64,000 bases of DNA, from positions 26,983 through 90,982 of the forward strand of contig JAHYJD010000004.1 in NCBI GenBank assembly GCA_019429365.1, given 5' to 3'. The notes under the pieces were generated by a model. That model saw only the letters and a list, made by a program, of their open reading frames with translations, searched no databases and was not told where the DNA came from. A program made the position numbers and the translations under genes. Source of the DNA: Bacteroidales bacterium. Lineage in GTDB: Bacteria > Bacteroidota > Bacteroidia > Bacteroidales > UBA7960. This document shows positions 43,098 through 50,728 of the stretch, in pieces (position 1 is the stretch's first letter; each line of letters starts with the position of its first letter).

Positions 43098-44285
43098 ATG
43101 AATTATATTCTTTTCGGTGACCACACCCGCACCCACTTGCTTCCTTTTACATTTATCCGCCCTATAGCCGATATTCGCGTTGGTATATTTACCATTCGCG
43201 AAAAATGGGAGCGTTACCTGGGCAAGAAAACTTCTTCCCTTACCCAGGACTACCTCAGCGTGAAATATCCACTGGTGAAAGAAGAGGATAATGTGCTGGT
43301 CAACTCCAGCATTTTTCCAAATGAGAAGCTGATTGCAGAAATTAAAAAACTGAAGCCCAACCAAACGCTGGTGACAGGGGAAACCCTGATTGCCCACAGG
43401 ATTCGCGACAAGGATATTGACAACCTCGACACCGATCTTCTTGAGGCCGTTGAGCCCATGGAAACCAAAGCGCCTTTGATTAAACTTTCTAACCTTTGGG
43501 ATATTGTTATCCAAAACGATCAGGCTATTCTGGATGATTTTGCACTGATTACCAAGGGGCGCAAAAGCCAGCCCCTGGGCGATCATGTGCGGGTTATTGC
43601 TCCCGAAAATGTGTTTGTTGAAGAAGGTGCTGTGCTTGAAATGGCATTTATTAATGCTTCTGAAGGGCCTGTGTATATTGGAAAAAACGCGCACATTATG
43701 GATGGTGCACTGCTGCGCGGCCCCCTGGCGGTAGGTGATCATTCAAAAATCAGAATGGGTGCGAAAATTTACCCCGGATCCTCGATTGGCCCGTATTGTA
43801 AAGTGGGTGGCGAAATGAGCCATTCGGTAATTTTTGGCTATACCAACAAGGCCCACGATGGCTTCCTGGGACACAGTGTTATTGGCGAATGGTGCAACCT
43901 GGGAGCCGATACCAATGCCTCAAACCTGAAAAACAACTACGACGAAGTGCGCCTCTGGGATTATGCAGAAAACAGTTTTGTGAACACCGGTCTGCAGTTT
44001 TGTGGCACCTTTATGGGCGACTATTCCAAGTGCGGCATAAACACCATGTTCAATACCGGTACGGTGGTGGGTATCAATGCCCAGATTTTCGGTGCCGGCT
44101 TTATGCGAAATTTTATTCCTTCGTTTTCGTGGGGAAGCGTGGCAGGCTTCAGCAATGTGGATATTAATAAAGCCGTGCAGGTGGCACAGCGCGTGCATGC
44201 CCGCCGCAACCTCGACTTCGGTGAAGTGGAAGAAAGCATCTTACGCAACGTCTACAACCAGTCGTTCAATTATAGGCGACTGTAA
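43098..44285 (+). CDS. GlmU-like protein: nucleotidyltransferase-like N-terminus plus left-handed beta-helix
   Basis: 395 residues. The N-terminal half resembles the nucleotidyltransferase fold ('NYILFGDHTRTHLLPFTFIR', 'IADIRVGIFTIREKWERYLG') but lacks the GxGTRM nucleotide loop of true GlmU. The C-terminal half has hexapeptide repeats of a left-handed beta-helix ('VFVEEGAVLEMAFINASEGP', 'YIGKNAHIMDGALLRGPLAV', 'GSSIGPYCKVGGEMSHSVIF'), as in acyl- or sugar-transferases. Annotated in Bacteroidota as 'GlmU family' or putative sugar nucleotidyltransferase; its activity is not established. The 5' gap contains 'tatcttta', a weak -7 box. Confidence 0.85.
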   Translation: MNYILFGDHTRTHLLPFTFIRPIADIRVGIFTIREKWERYLGKKTSSLTQDYLSVKYPLVKEEDNVLVNSSIFPNEKLIAEIKKLKPNQTLVTGETLIAHRIRDKDIDNLDTDLLEAVEPMETKAPLIKLSNLWDIVIQNDQAILDDFALITKGRKSQPLGDHVRVIAPENVFVEEGAVLEMAFINASEGPVYIGKNAHIMDGALLRGPLAVGDHSKIRMGAKIYPGSSIGPYCKVGGEMSHSVIFGYTNKAHDGFLGHSVIGEWCNLGADTNASNLKNNYDEVRLWDYAENSFVNTGLQFCGTFMGDYSKCGINTMFNTGTVVGINAQIFGAGFMRNFIPSFSWGSVAGFSNVDINKAVQVAQRVHARRNLDFGEVEESILRNVYNQSFNYRRL

Positions 44286-44309
44286 GAAGTGCAGAGAATT
44301 AATTTTTTG

Positions 44310-44343
44310 GGTGCTTTGCAAAACCTGCAAAGCACCTTTTTTT
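44310..44343 (+). terminator. Rho-independent terminator after the GlmU-like gene
   Basis: Perfect stem 'ggtgctttgca' (44310-44320) / 'tgcaaagcacc' (44326-44336), 5-nt loop, then a T-run. Confidence 0.92.
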
Positions 44344-44567
44344 TAATGCTGACAATTTGATCCTTTTTATTCCTTTAGTTTTAATGGCACGGCTGTTGTT
44401 CCTTTCTAGGGCATTAAAAAAGATCAGGTTGAGAAAATACTAGCAAAGTTGTAATGTGCTGGTTTTGCAGTTTTTATGAGAGCTAAAACAATAAGGGTGC
44501 AGGGCTGTTAGTTTTAAACCTGCCTTTTTTTCATTTATTAATGACAAATTGACGTTAAAATTCTAAT

Positions 44568-47024
44568 ATGGATAATTTTTTTGAAAGAGAAAGCCTTCAA
44601 TTTTCTGATATTGTAGATGCCGACAGTGAATTCATTCCCTTGCTTAGCTCTGAGGAGGAAGAGCAGATGGCCGCTGAGCAGATTCCGGATATTCTACCCA
44701 TTCTTCCTTTAAAAAATACGGTGCTGTTTCCCGGGGTGGTTATTCCCATTACCGTGGGCCGCGATAAATCAATTCGCCTGGTAAAAGAAGTTTACAGGAA
44801 AAACCGCGTCATTGGTGTGGTGTCGCAAAAGAATGCAGATATCGAGGATCCCGAGTTCGAAGACCTGAACCGCATAGGTACTTTTGCTCATATTATAAAA
44901 ACCCTGCAAATGCCCGATGGCAATACCACCGTTATTATTCAAGGGAAAAAAAGGCTTGAAATAAAGGAGTTGGTAACCACCGAGCCTTACTTCAAAGCCA
45001 GGGTGGTTGCTTTCGACAGCAAGATCAGGGTGAAAAGTGATCAACGGTTCAAGGCTTTGATTGCCACCATTAAGGACCTTTCCATTCAAATAGTGAAGCT
45101 CTCGGCCAACATTCCCAGCGAAGCAGCTTTTGCCATCAAGAACATTGACAGCCCGGCATTCCTTGTCAACTTTATTTCGTCTAATCTGAATATCGATAAC
45201 GAGCAGAAGCAAAAGCTGCTCGAAACGCCTGACCTGGGTGAGCGGGCAAATATTGTGCTGGAGCACTTGACCCGCGAGCTGCAGGTGGTCGAACTTAAAA
45301 ACCAGATTCAGTCGAAAGTTAAAGTGGACATCGATAAGCAGCAGCGCGACTATATCCTGAATCAGCAACTTAAAACCATACAGGAGGAACTGGGTGGCAA
45401 TCCTTACGATCAGCAAATTGTAGATCTGAAAGAACGTGCTAAGGGCAAAAAGTGGAGCAAGCAGGTACAGGATGTTTTCGAGAAAGAGATCGTTAAGTTA
45501 CAGCGAATAAACCCTGCTGCTATGGAGTTCTCCATCCACCTAAACTACCTCGAAACCCTGGTTGAACTTCCCTGGAACGAGTTTTCGAAGGACAAGTTCG
45601 ATCTCAAGAAGGCACAGCGAGTGCTCGACCGCGACCACTACGGTCTGGAAAAGATCAAGGAACGCATCATCGAATACCTCGCCGTACTCAAACTCAAAGG
45701 CAACATGAAGTCGCCCATTTTGTGTTTTGTAGGACCTCCCGGGGTGGGTAAAACTTCGCTCGGCAAATCCATTGCCGAAGCTGTTGGACGGCAGTACATC
45801 CGCATGTCGCTTGGTGGCCTGCGCGATGAGGCAGAAATTCGTGGCCATCGTAAAACCTACGTGGGAGCCATGCCCGGCCGAATTATCCAGAACCTGAAAA
45901 AGGCCAAAAAGAGCAACCCGGTTTTTGTACTCGACGAAATAGATAAGGTCGGCTATCAGACCTTCTCGGGTGATCCATCCTCGGCCATGCTCGAGGTACT
46001 CGACCCTGAGCAGAATGTGGCCTTTTACGACAATTATCTGGAAGTGGACTACGACCTGTCCAATGTGATGTTTATTGCTACGGCCAACAATCTTTCCAAT
46101 ATTCAGCCTGCACTGCGCGATCGCATGGAAATCATTCATCTGAGCGGTTACATTGTGGAGGAGAAAATTGAAATAGCCCGCCGTCACCTGCTGCCCAAGC
46201 AGCTGTCGGAGCACGGATTGGAAAAGGACCAACTGAGGTTCAGCAAAAAAGTGCTCGAGAAAATTATACAGGATTACACCCGTGAGTCGGGGGTAAGGAC
46301 CCTGGAAAAGCGCATTGCCAAAGTGATACGTGCAAAGGCCCGCGAAATCGTTATGGGAGAAACCTTCGATCAGAATTTGAAGGTGGATGAGGTTGAAAAG
46401 ATTCTTGGGGCTCCCGTTTTTGCCCGCGACCAGTCGCAGCTCAAAGACCTTGCAGGTGTCATGACAGGTTTGGCCTGGACATGGGCTGGAGGAGAAGTGC
46501 TTTACATTGAGGTCAGCATCAGCAAGGGCAAGGGACAGCTAACCCTCACCGGAAATCTTGGTGATGTTATGAAGGAATCGGCCACCCTGGCCTACGAATA
46601 CCTCAAGTCGCAGGCTCCCAGGCTGGGCATCGACTCACGCATCTTCGAAAAATACAATGTGCACATGCACGTGCCCGAAGGCGCCACCCCAAAAGACGGT
46701 CCTTCGGCGGGCATCACCATGTTTGCAGCCCTTACTTCTGCCTTTACCCAGCGTAAGGTGAAGCCTGGTGTGGCCATGACCGGCGAAATTACCCTTCGTG
46801 GAAAAGTATTGCCCGTGGGCGGCATAAAGGAAAAAATCCTTGCCGCAAAACGCGCTGGAATACAGACCATTATCCTTTCGGCAGACAACCGTAAGGACGT
46901 GGCAGAGATCAACCAGCTCTACCTGCAAGGCCTCAACTTTGTATATATCAGGGAAATGATCGAAGTAGTCGATCTGGCCATGGAAAAGGAAACCGTGAAA
47001 AAGCCCATTCAGTTCGAGGTGTAA
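44568..47024 (+). CDS. lon: ATP-dependent protease La (Lon)
   Basis: 818 residues. N-terminal LON substrate-binding domain ('[20 protein letters not shown]'), AAA+ module with Walker A '[19 protein letters not shown]' (near residue 390) and Walker B '[11 protein letters not shown]', and the C-terminal Ser-Lys protease with '[20 protein letters not shown]' (catalytic Ser near 711) and '[15 protein letters not shown]' (Lys near 754). It degrades misfolded and regulatory proteins in the cytoplasm as a hexamer. A 33-residue acidic N-terminal extension precedes the LON domain. The 5' region (44344-44567) shows no recognised heat-shock element. Confidence 0.97.
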   Translation: MDNFFERESLQFSDIVDADSEFIPLLSSEEEEQMAAEQIPDILPILPLKNTVLFPGVVIPITVGRDKSIRLVKEVYRKNRVIGVVSQKNADIEDPEFEDLNRIGTFAHIIKTLQMPDGNTTVIIQGKKRLEIKELVTTEPYFKARVVAFDSKIRVKSDQRFKALIATIKDLSIQIVKLSANIPSEAAFAIKNIDSPAFLVNFISSNLNIDNEQKQKLLETPDLGERANIVLEHLTRELQVVELKNQIQSKVKVDIDKQQRDYILNQQLKTIQEELGGNPYDQQIVDLKERAKGKKWSKQVQDVFEKEIVKLQRINPAAMEFSIHLNYLETLVELPWNEFSKDKFDLKKAQRVLDRDHYGLEKIKERIIEYLAVLKLKGNMKSPILCFVGPPGVGKTSLGKSIAEAVGRQYIRMSLGGLRDEAEIRGHRKTYVGAMPGRIIQNLKKAKKSNPVFVLDEIDKVGYQTFSGDPSSAMLEVLDPEQNVAFYDNYLEVDYDLSNVMFIATANNLSNIQPALRDRMEIIHLSGYIVEEKIEIARRHLLPKQLSEHGLEKDQLRFSKKVLEKIIQDYTRESGVRTLEKRIAKVIRAKAREIVMGETFDQNLKVDEVEKILGAPVFARDQSQLKDLAGVMTGLAWTWAGGEVLYIEVSISKGKGQLTLTGNLGDVMKESATLAYEYLKSQAPRLGIDSRIFEKYNVHMHVPEGATPKDGPSAGITMFAALTSAFTQRKVKPGVAMTGEITLRGKVLPVGGIKEKILAAKRAGIQTIILSADNRKDVAEINQLYLQGLNFVYIREMIEVVDLAMEKETVKKPIQFEV

Positions 47025-47049
47025 AAGTGCCTTAAAATCTGATATTTAG

Positions 47050-47080
47050 TTTGTTGTTTGTGGAAAAAATTCTACCTTTG
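47050..47080 (+). promoter_or_regulatory. rpsA: Bacteroidota-type promoter of rpsA
   Basis: TTTG (47050-47053), 19-bp spacer, TACCTTTG (47073-47080). Textbook match to the -33/-7 consensus, as expected for a highly expressed ribosomal gene. The leader is about 98 nt. Confidence 0.88.
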
Positions 47081-47184
47081 CAGTCCCTTTTCAGGGCCTG
47101 TAATTCACTTATTGTTTAACCCGGTTTGTCTGGAGTAAGCATGCGAAACTCCGGAAAACCACAGTATTTAATCACCCTTTTTAA

Positions 47185-49533
47185 ATGTCAGAAGAAAACA
47201 AAAATCTGAACCCTTCGGAAGAGCAGCCAGTAGAGAAGCCTGTTGAGCAGATCGAAAACCAGCCTGAAGCTGTTGAAACACCCGCAGATGAAGTAGCCGA
47301 AACACCTGCTGAAGAAGTAGCTGAAACACCTGCTGAAGAAGCAGCCGAAACACCTGCTGAAGAGGTAACCGAAAAGCCTGCTGAAGAGGTAACCGAAATG
47401 CCTGCTGAAGAAGCAGTCGAAACCCCGGCAGAAGAGGTTGTTGAAACGCACAAAGCTGAAACCCAGCCAGAAACTCCAAAAAAGAAAACCAGTGAAAGTG
47501 CATTTACTGCCCAGGTGGCAGGCGAATTTGACTGGGATTCCATTGGTAAGAAGCAGGAAGCATATTCTGCTGCTGAGCGCCAGCGCATGGAAAGCCTGTA
47601 CGAGGAAACCCTTAAGTCGATTGGCGAAGGCGAAGTAATCGATGGCACCGTTGTTTCAATGAACAACCGCGAAGTGGTAGTTAACATTGGCTTCAAATCC
47701 GACGGGGTCATTCCTGCCGCTGAAGTACGTTACAATGCCAATCTCAGTGTTGGCGATCCCATTGAAGTGTATGTAGAAAGTCAGGAAGATACCAGCGGCC
47801 AGCTCGTGCTCTCGCACAAGAAGGCCCGCACCCTGCGTTCTTGGGAGCGTATCAACTCAGCCATGGACAACGACGAAATCATCAACGGTTTCGTGAAGTG
47901 CCGCACCAAAGGTGGTCTTATTGTCGATGTATTTGGCATAGAGGCCTTCCTGCCCGGCTCACAGATTGATGTAAAACCCATTCGCGATTATGACATCTAC
48001 GTGGGCAAAACCATGGAATTCAAGGTGGTGAAAATAAACCACGAATACAAAAACGTGGTGGTTTCACACAAAGCTCTTATCGAAGCCGAACTTGAGATTC
48101 AGAAGGCAGAAATTATTGCCAAGCTTGAAAAAGGACAGATCCTTGAAGGAACTGTTAAAAATATTACCTCATATGGTGTGTTTGTCGACCTGGGTGGTGT
48201 TGATGGTTTGGTTCACATTACCGACCTTTCCTGGGGCCGTATCAATCACCCCGAAGAAATCGTTAACCTCGATGAGAAAATCAACGTGGTTATTCTCGAT
48301 TTCGACGAGAACAAGAAGCGCATTGCCCTTGGTCTTAAGCAGCTTACCTCACACCCATGGGATTCGCTTGACGAAACCATGAAGGTTGGCGACAAGGTAA
48401 AAGGCAAAGTAGTGGTTATTGCCGACTACGGTGCATTTATCGAAATTGCTCCTGGGGTAGAAGGCCTGATTCACGTTTCAGAAATGTCGTGGTCGCAGCA
48501 CCTGCGAACCGCTCAGGACTTCCTGAAGGTGGGCGACGAGGTAGATGCTATCATTCTTACTCTCGACCGTGATGAGCGCAAAATGTCGCTCGGTATCAAG
48601 CAACTGATTCCTGATCCATGGGAAAACATTGTGGAGAAATATCCCGTGAATTCAAAGCATACCGCCACCGTTCGCAACTTTACCAACTTCGGTATTTTTG
48701 TTGAGCTGGAAGAAGGCGTGGATGGCCTGATTCACATCAGCGACCTGTCGTGGAGTAAGAAAATCAAGCATCCTGCTGAGTTCACCAAAATTGGTGAAAG
48801 CATCGAAGTAGTCGTGCTTGATGTGGACAAGGAAAACCGCCGCCTTAGCCTCGGCCACAAGCAGCTGGAAGAAAATCCATGGGATGTGTTCGAAAGTGTT
48901 TTCACCATCGACACCGTTCACCAGGGTACCATTGTTGGAACTTCCGACAAAGGCGTGATCGTTTCGCTTCCCTATGGCGTTGAAGGTTTTGCGCCCACCC
49001 GCCACATTGTGAAGGAAGACGGCAGCCCCGCCAAAATGGAGGACACCCTCGACTTCAAAGTGATTGAGTTCAACAAGGAAAGCAAGAAAATCGTTGTTTC
49101 TCATACCAAGGTTTTCCAGGATATGAAGTCGGCCGAAAAAGCCGTCGAAACAGCCGACCGCAAAGCCAAGGAGAAAACGACCAAGACCGCTGTGAAGAAA
49201 ATCAAGGACACCATGGAAAAAACTACCCTTGGTGACCTGAGCGTGCTTGCCAACCTGAAGTCAGAGATTGAGAAGACCGAGAAATCGGCTCTTAAGGAAA
49301 AACTGGCTGCCATGGACGAGAAGGAGAAAGCTAAAGAAGAGGTTAAGGATGACGCCAAAGAAGAAGTAAAGGAAGAAAAGCCCAAGGCTAAAACCACCCG
49401 CAAGAAGAAGGAAGAGACTTCTGAAGAGGAAACCCCTGTTGCGGAGGAAAAGCCCGTTGCTGACGAAGCCCCTGAAGCCCCTGCCGCGGAAGAAAAGCCC
49501 GCTGCAGACGAAGCTGAAGAAACCAAGGAGTAA
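47185..49533 (+). CDS. rpsA: 30S ribosomal protein S1 with acidic N-terminal repeats and charged C-terminal tail
   Basis: 782 residues against 557 in E. coli. Residues 1-about 110 are acidic with seven repeats of the form ETPAEEVA. Six S1 RNA-binding domains follow at about 149-215, 230-295, 317-388, 401-472, 488-559 and 574-640 ('YGVFVDLGGVDGLVHITDLS', 'FGIFVELEEGVDGLIHISDL'). Residues 641-782 are rich in K, E and A and probably disordered. It brings mRNA to the 30S subunit, which matters in Bacteroidota because Shine-Dalgarno use is weak. The last S1 domain is the most diverged ('KGVIVSLPYGVEGFAPTRHI'). Strong own promoter and terminator. Confidence 0.96.
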   Translation: MSEENKNLNPSEEQPVEKPVEQIENQPEAVETPADEVAETPAEEVAETPAEEAAETPAEEVTEKPAEEVTEMPAEEAVETPAEEVVETHKAETQPETPKKKTSESAFTAQVAGEFDWDSIGKKQEAYSAAERQRMESLYEETLKSIGEGEVIDGTVVSMNNREVVVNIGFKSDGVIPAAEVRYNANLSVGDPIEVYVESQEDTSGQLVLSHKKARTLRSWERINSAMDNDEIINGFVKCRTKGGLIVDVFGIEAFLPGSQIDVKPIRDYDIYVGKTMEFKVVKINHEYKNVVVSHKALIEAELEIQKAEIIAKLEKGQILEGTVKNITSYGVFVDLGGVDGLVHITDLSWGRINHPEEIVNLDEKINVVILDFDENKKRIALGLKQLTSHPWDSLDETMKVGDKVKGKVVVIADYGAFIEIAPGVEGLIHVSEMSWSQHLRTAQDFLKVGDEVDAIILTLDRDERKMSLGIKQLIPDPWENIVEKYPVNSKHTATVRNFTNFGIFVELEEGVDGLIHISDLSWSKKIKHPAEFTKIGESIEVVVLDVDKENRRLSLGHKQLEENPWDVFESVFTIDTVHQGTIVGTSDKGVIVSLPYGVEGFAPTRHIVKEDGSPAKMEDTLDFKVIEFNKESKKIVVSHTKVFQDMKSAEKAVETADRKAKEKTTKTAVKKIKDTMEKTTLGDLSVLANLKSEIEKTEKSALKEKLAAMDEKEKAKEEVKDDAKEEVKEEKPKAKTTRKKKEETSEEETPVAEEKPVADEAPEAPAAEEKPAADEAEETKE
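47278..47445 (+). repeat. 24-bp tandem repeat in the S1 N-terminal coding region
   Basis: Seven degenerate units of the type 'acacctgctgaagaagtag' plus 'ctgaa' encode the (E)TPAEEVAE repeats. The unit length keeps the frame, so copy number can vary between strains. Confidence 0.9.
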
Positions 49534-49556
49534 CAACCCTGATTTCGTTCAAATAA

Positions 49557-49591
49557 AAAAAGCCGCCCGGGTGCTATCCCGGGCGGCTTTT
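49557..49591. terminator. Terminator between rpsA and the convergent TPR gene
   Basis: An A-run followed by a perfect GC-rich stem 'aaaagccgcccggg' / 'cccgggcggctttt' with a 6-nt loop (49558-49591). It can act in both directions. Confidence 0.92.
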
Positions 49592-49615
49592 CTATTCTTT
49601 GGCTCTTGTTATTTT

Positions 49616-49652
49616 TCTCTTAAGTCTCTTAAGTCTCTGAGGTCCCTAAAGT
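49616..49652. repeat. Short degenerate repeat ('cttaagtct' units)
   Basis: Two copies of 'cttaagtct' and diverged copies ('ctgaggtcc', 'ctaaagtca') between the terminator and the TPR gene. The same class of intergenic short-unit DNA as at 1261-1305 and 4572-4630. Confidence 0.45.
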
Positions 49653-49675
49653 CACTTATGTTATAAAGGACGTTG

Positions 49676-50590
49676 CTATTTACAAACCTCATTTGCTTTT
49701 TTTCTTGCTTTATCGTGTCCCAGATTTGCTGCTTTGTTCAGGTCTTCGCAGGCTCCGACAAGATCATTGGTTTGAATGCGTGAAAGGCCGCGCTGATAAT
49801 AATTCTGCTCGGTGCGGCGGCTAAAGGTGTTTATCAGCATGGTATAATCAGCTATGGCTTGGGCGTACAATTCCGCCTGAAAATATGCCTGGGCCCGAAG
49901 TTGATAGTTGTCGGCGTAGTCGAGGCCGCGATCAATGGCAACACTAAGATCTTCGGCAGCCTGGGCAAATAGTCCTTTCCTCATGCAAAGCTGGCTGCGC
50001 TCCAGCCGCATTTCGGCATGGTCGGGATCCAGGGAAATGGCTTGTGTGAGGTCTTCGTAAGCCCTTTCAAAATTACCGTTTTTGCTGAATTGCTTTGCCC
50101 GCAAAAAGAAGGCGTTGGGGTTGTTTGGCGCAAGGCTTATGGCGCGGTTCAGATCGGGCATAACTTCCCCGTTTCTTCCAGCTTTCTCGCCCAGCTCAGC
50201 CCTGAGCAGGAAAGCCTTCACCAGCGAGGAGTCTATTTCAATAGCCCGATTCAGATCTTTAAGGGCCTCGGCGGGCTGCCCTTTTTTTACTCCGGTTAAG
50301 GCCCTGAAATAATAGGCTTCGCCGTGGTTGGGACGTAGCGCAATCACTTCAGTAAAATCACCGGCAGCTTGATTAAACCTTCCCAGCTCAAGGTAAACCT
50401 GGCCACGTTTAAACCAGGCCTCTTCCTGTGCTGGATTCAGTTCAATGGCTTTGGTAAAGGCTTCAATGGCCGCCTGGTACTGCTGGCCCGAAAAATGCTG
50501 AAGGCCTTTAAGCAGAAAATCGTGCGAGGTTTGTGAAAAGACCGGAAGTGAAAAAAGGATAGAGGTTAAGAGGACGAAAATTCGGGACAT
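49676..50590 (-). CDS. Secreted tetratricopeptide-repeat protein
   Basis: 304 residues. Signal peptide 'MSRIFVLLTSILFSLPVFS', then about eight TPR units covering nearly the whole protein, for example 'AIEAFTKAIELNPAQEEAWF', 'AAGDFTEVIALRPNHGEAYY', 'ALKDLNRAIEIDSSLVKAFL' and 'AYEDLTQAISLDPDHAEMRL'. It ends 'CEDLNKAANLGHDKARKKAN'. TPR arrays bind partner proteins; no enzymatic domain is present, so it is probably a periplasmic or outer-membrane scaffold. It lies 139 bp downstream of the FAD/Fe-S dehydrogenase on the same strand and may or may not share its transcript. Confidence 0.9.
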   Translation of the reverse strand: MSRIFVLLTSILFSLPVFSQTSHDFLLKGLQHFSGQQYQAAIEAFTKAIELNPAQEEAWFKRGQVYLELGRFNQAAGDFTEVIALRPNHGEAYYFRALTGVKKGQPAEALKDLNRAIEIDSSLVKAFLLRAELGEKAGRNGEVMPDLNRAISLAPNNPNAFFLRAKQFSKNGNFERAYEDLTQAISLDPDHAEMRLERSQLCMRKGLFAQAAEDLSVAIDRGLDYADNYQLRAQAYFQAELYAQAIADYTMLINTFSRRTEQNYYQRGLSRIQTNDLVGACEDLNKAANLGHDKARKKANEVCK

Positions 50591-50728
50591 GTATGTTATA
50601 GAGAAAGTCTGGATAAATACTTTGATTTTCAGGCATTTGCCAATACAAAATTACTGCTTTCCTGCACGTAAAAAAAGGAAAAGCCCCTAATTATTTTCAG
50701 GGGGCATAATAATGCTTTTACAGAAAAA

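Noticed and set aside
43098..44285. Naming the GlmU-like gene glmU
   Set aside because: The N-terminal nucleotide-binding signature of true GlmU is missing and only the general fold and hexapeptide repeats are seen.
47278..47445. Second repeat block suggestive of an array
   Set aside because: 24-bp contiguous units encode the S1 N-terminal repeats; there are no spacers.
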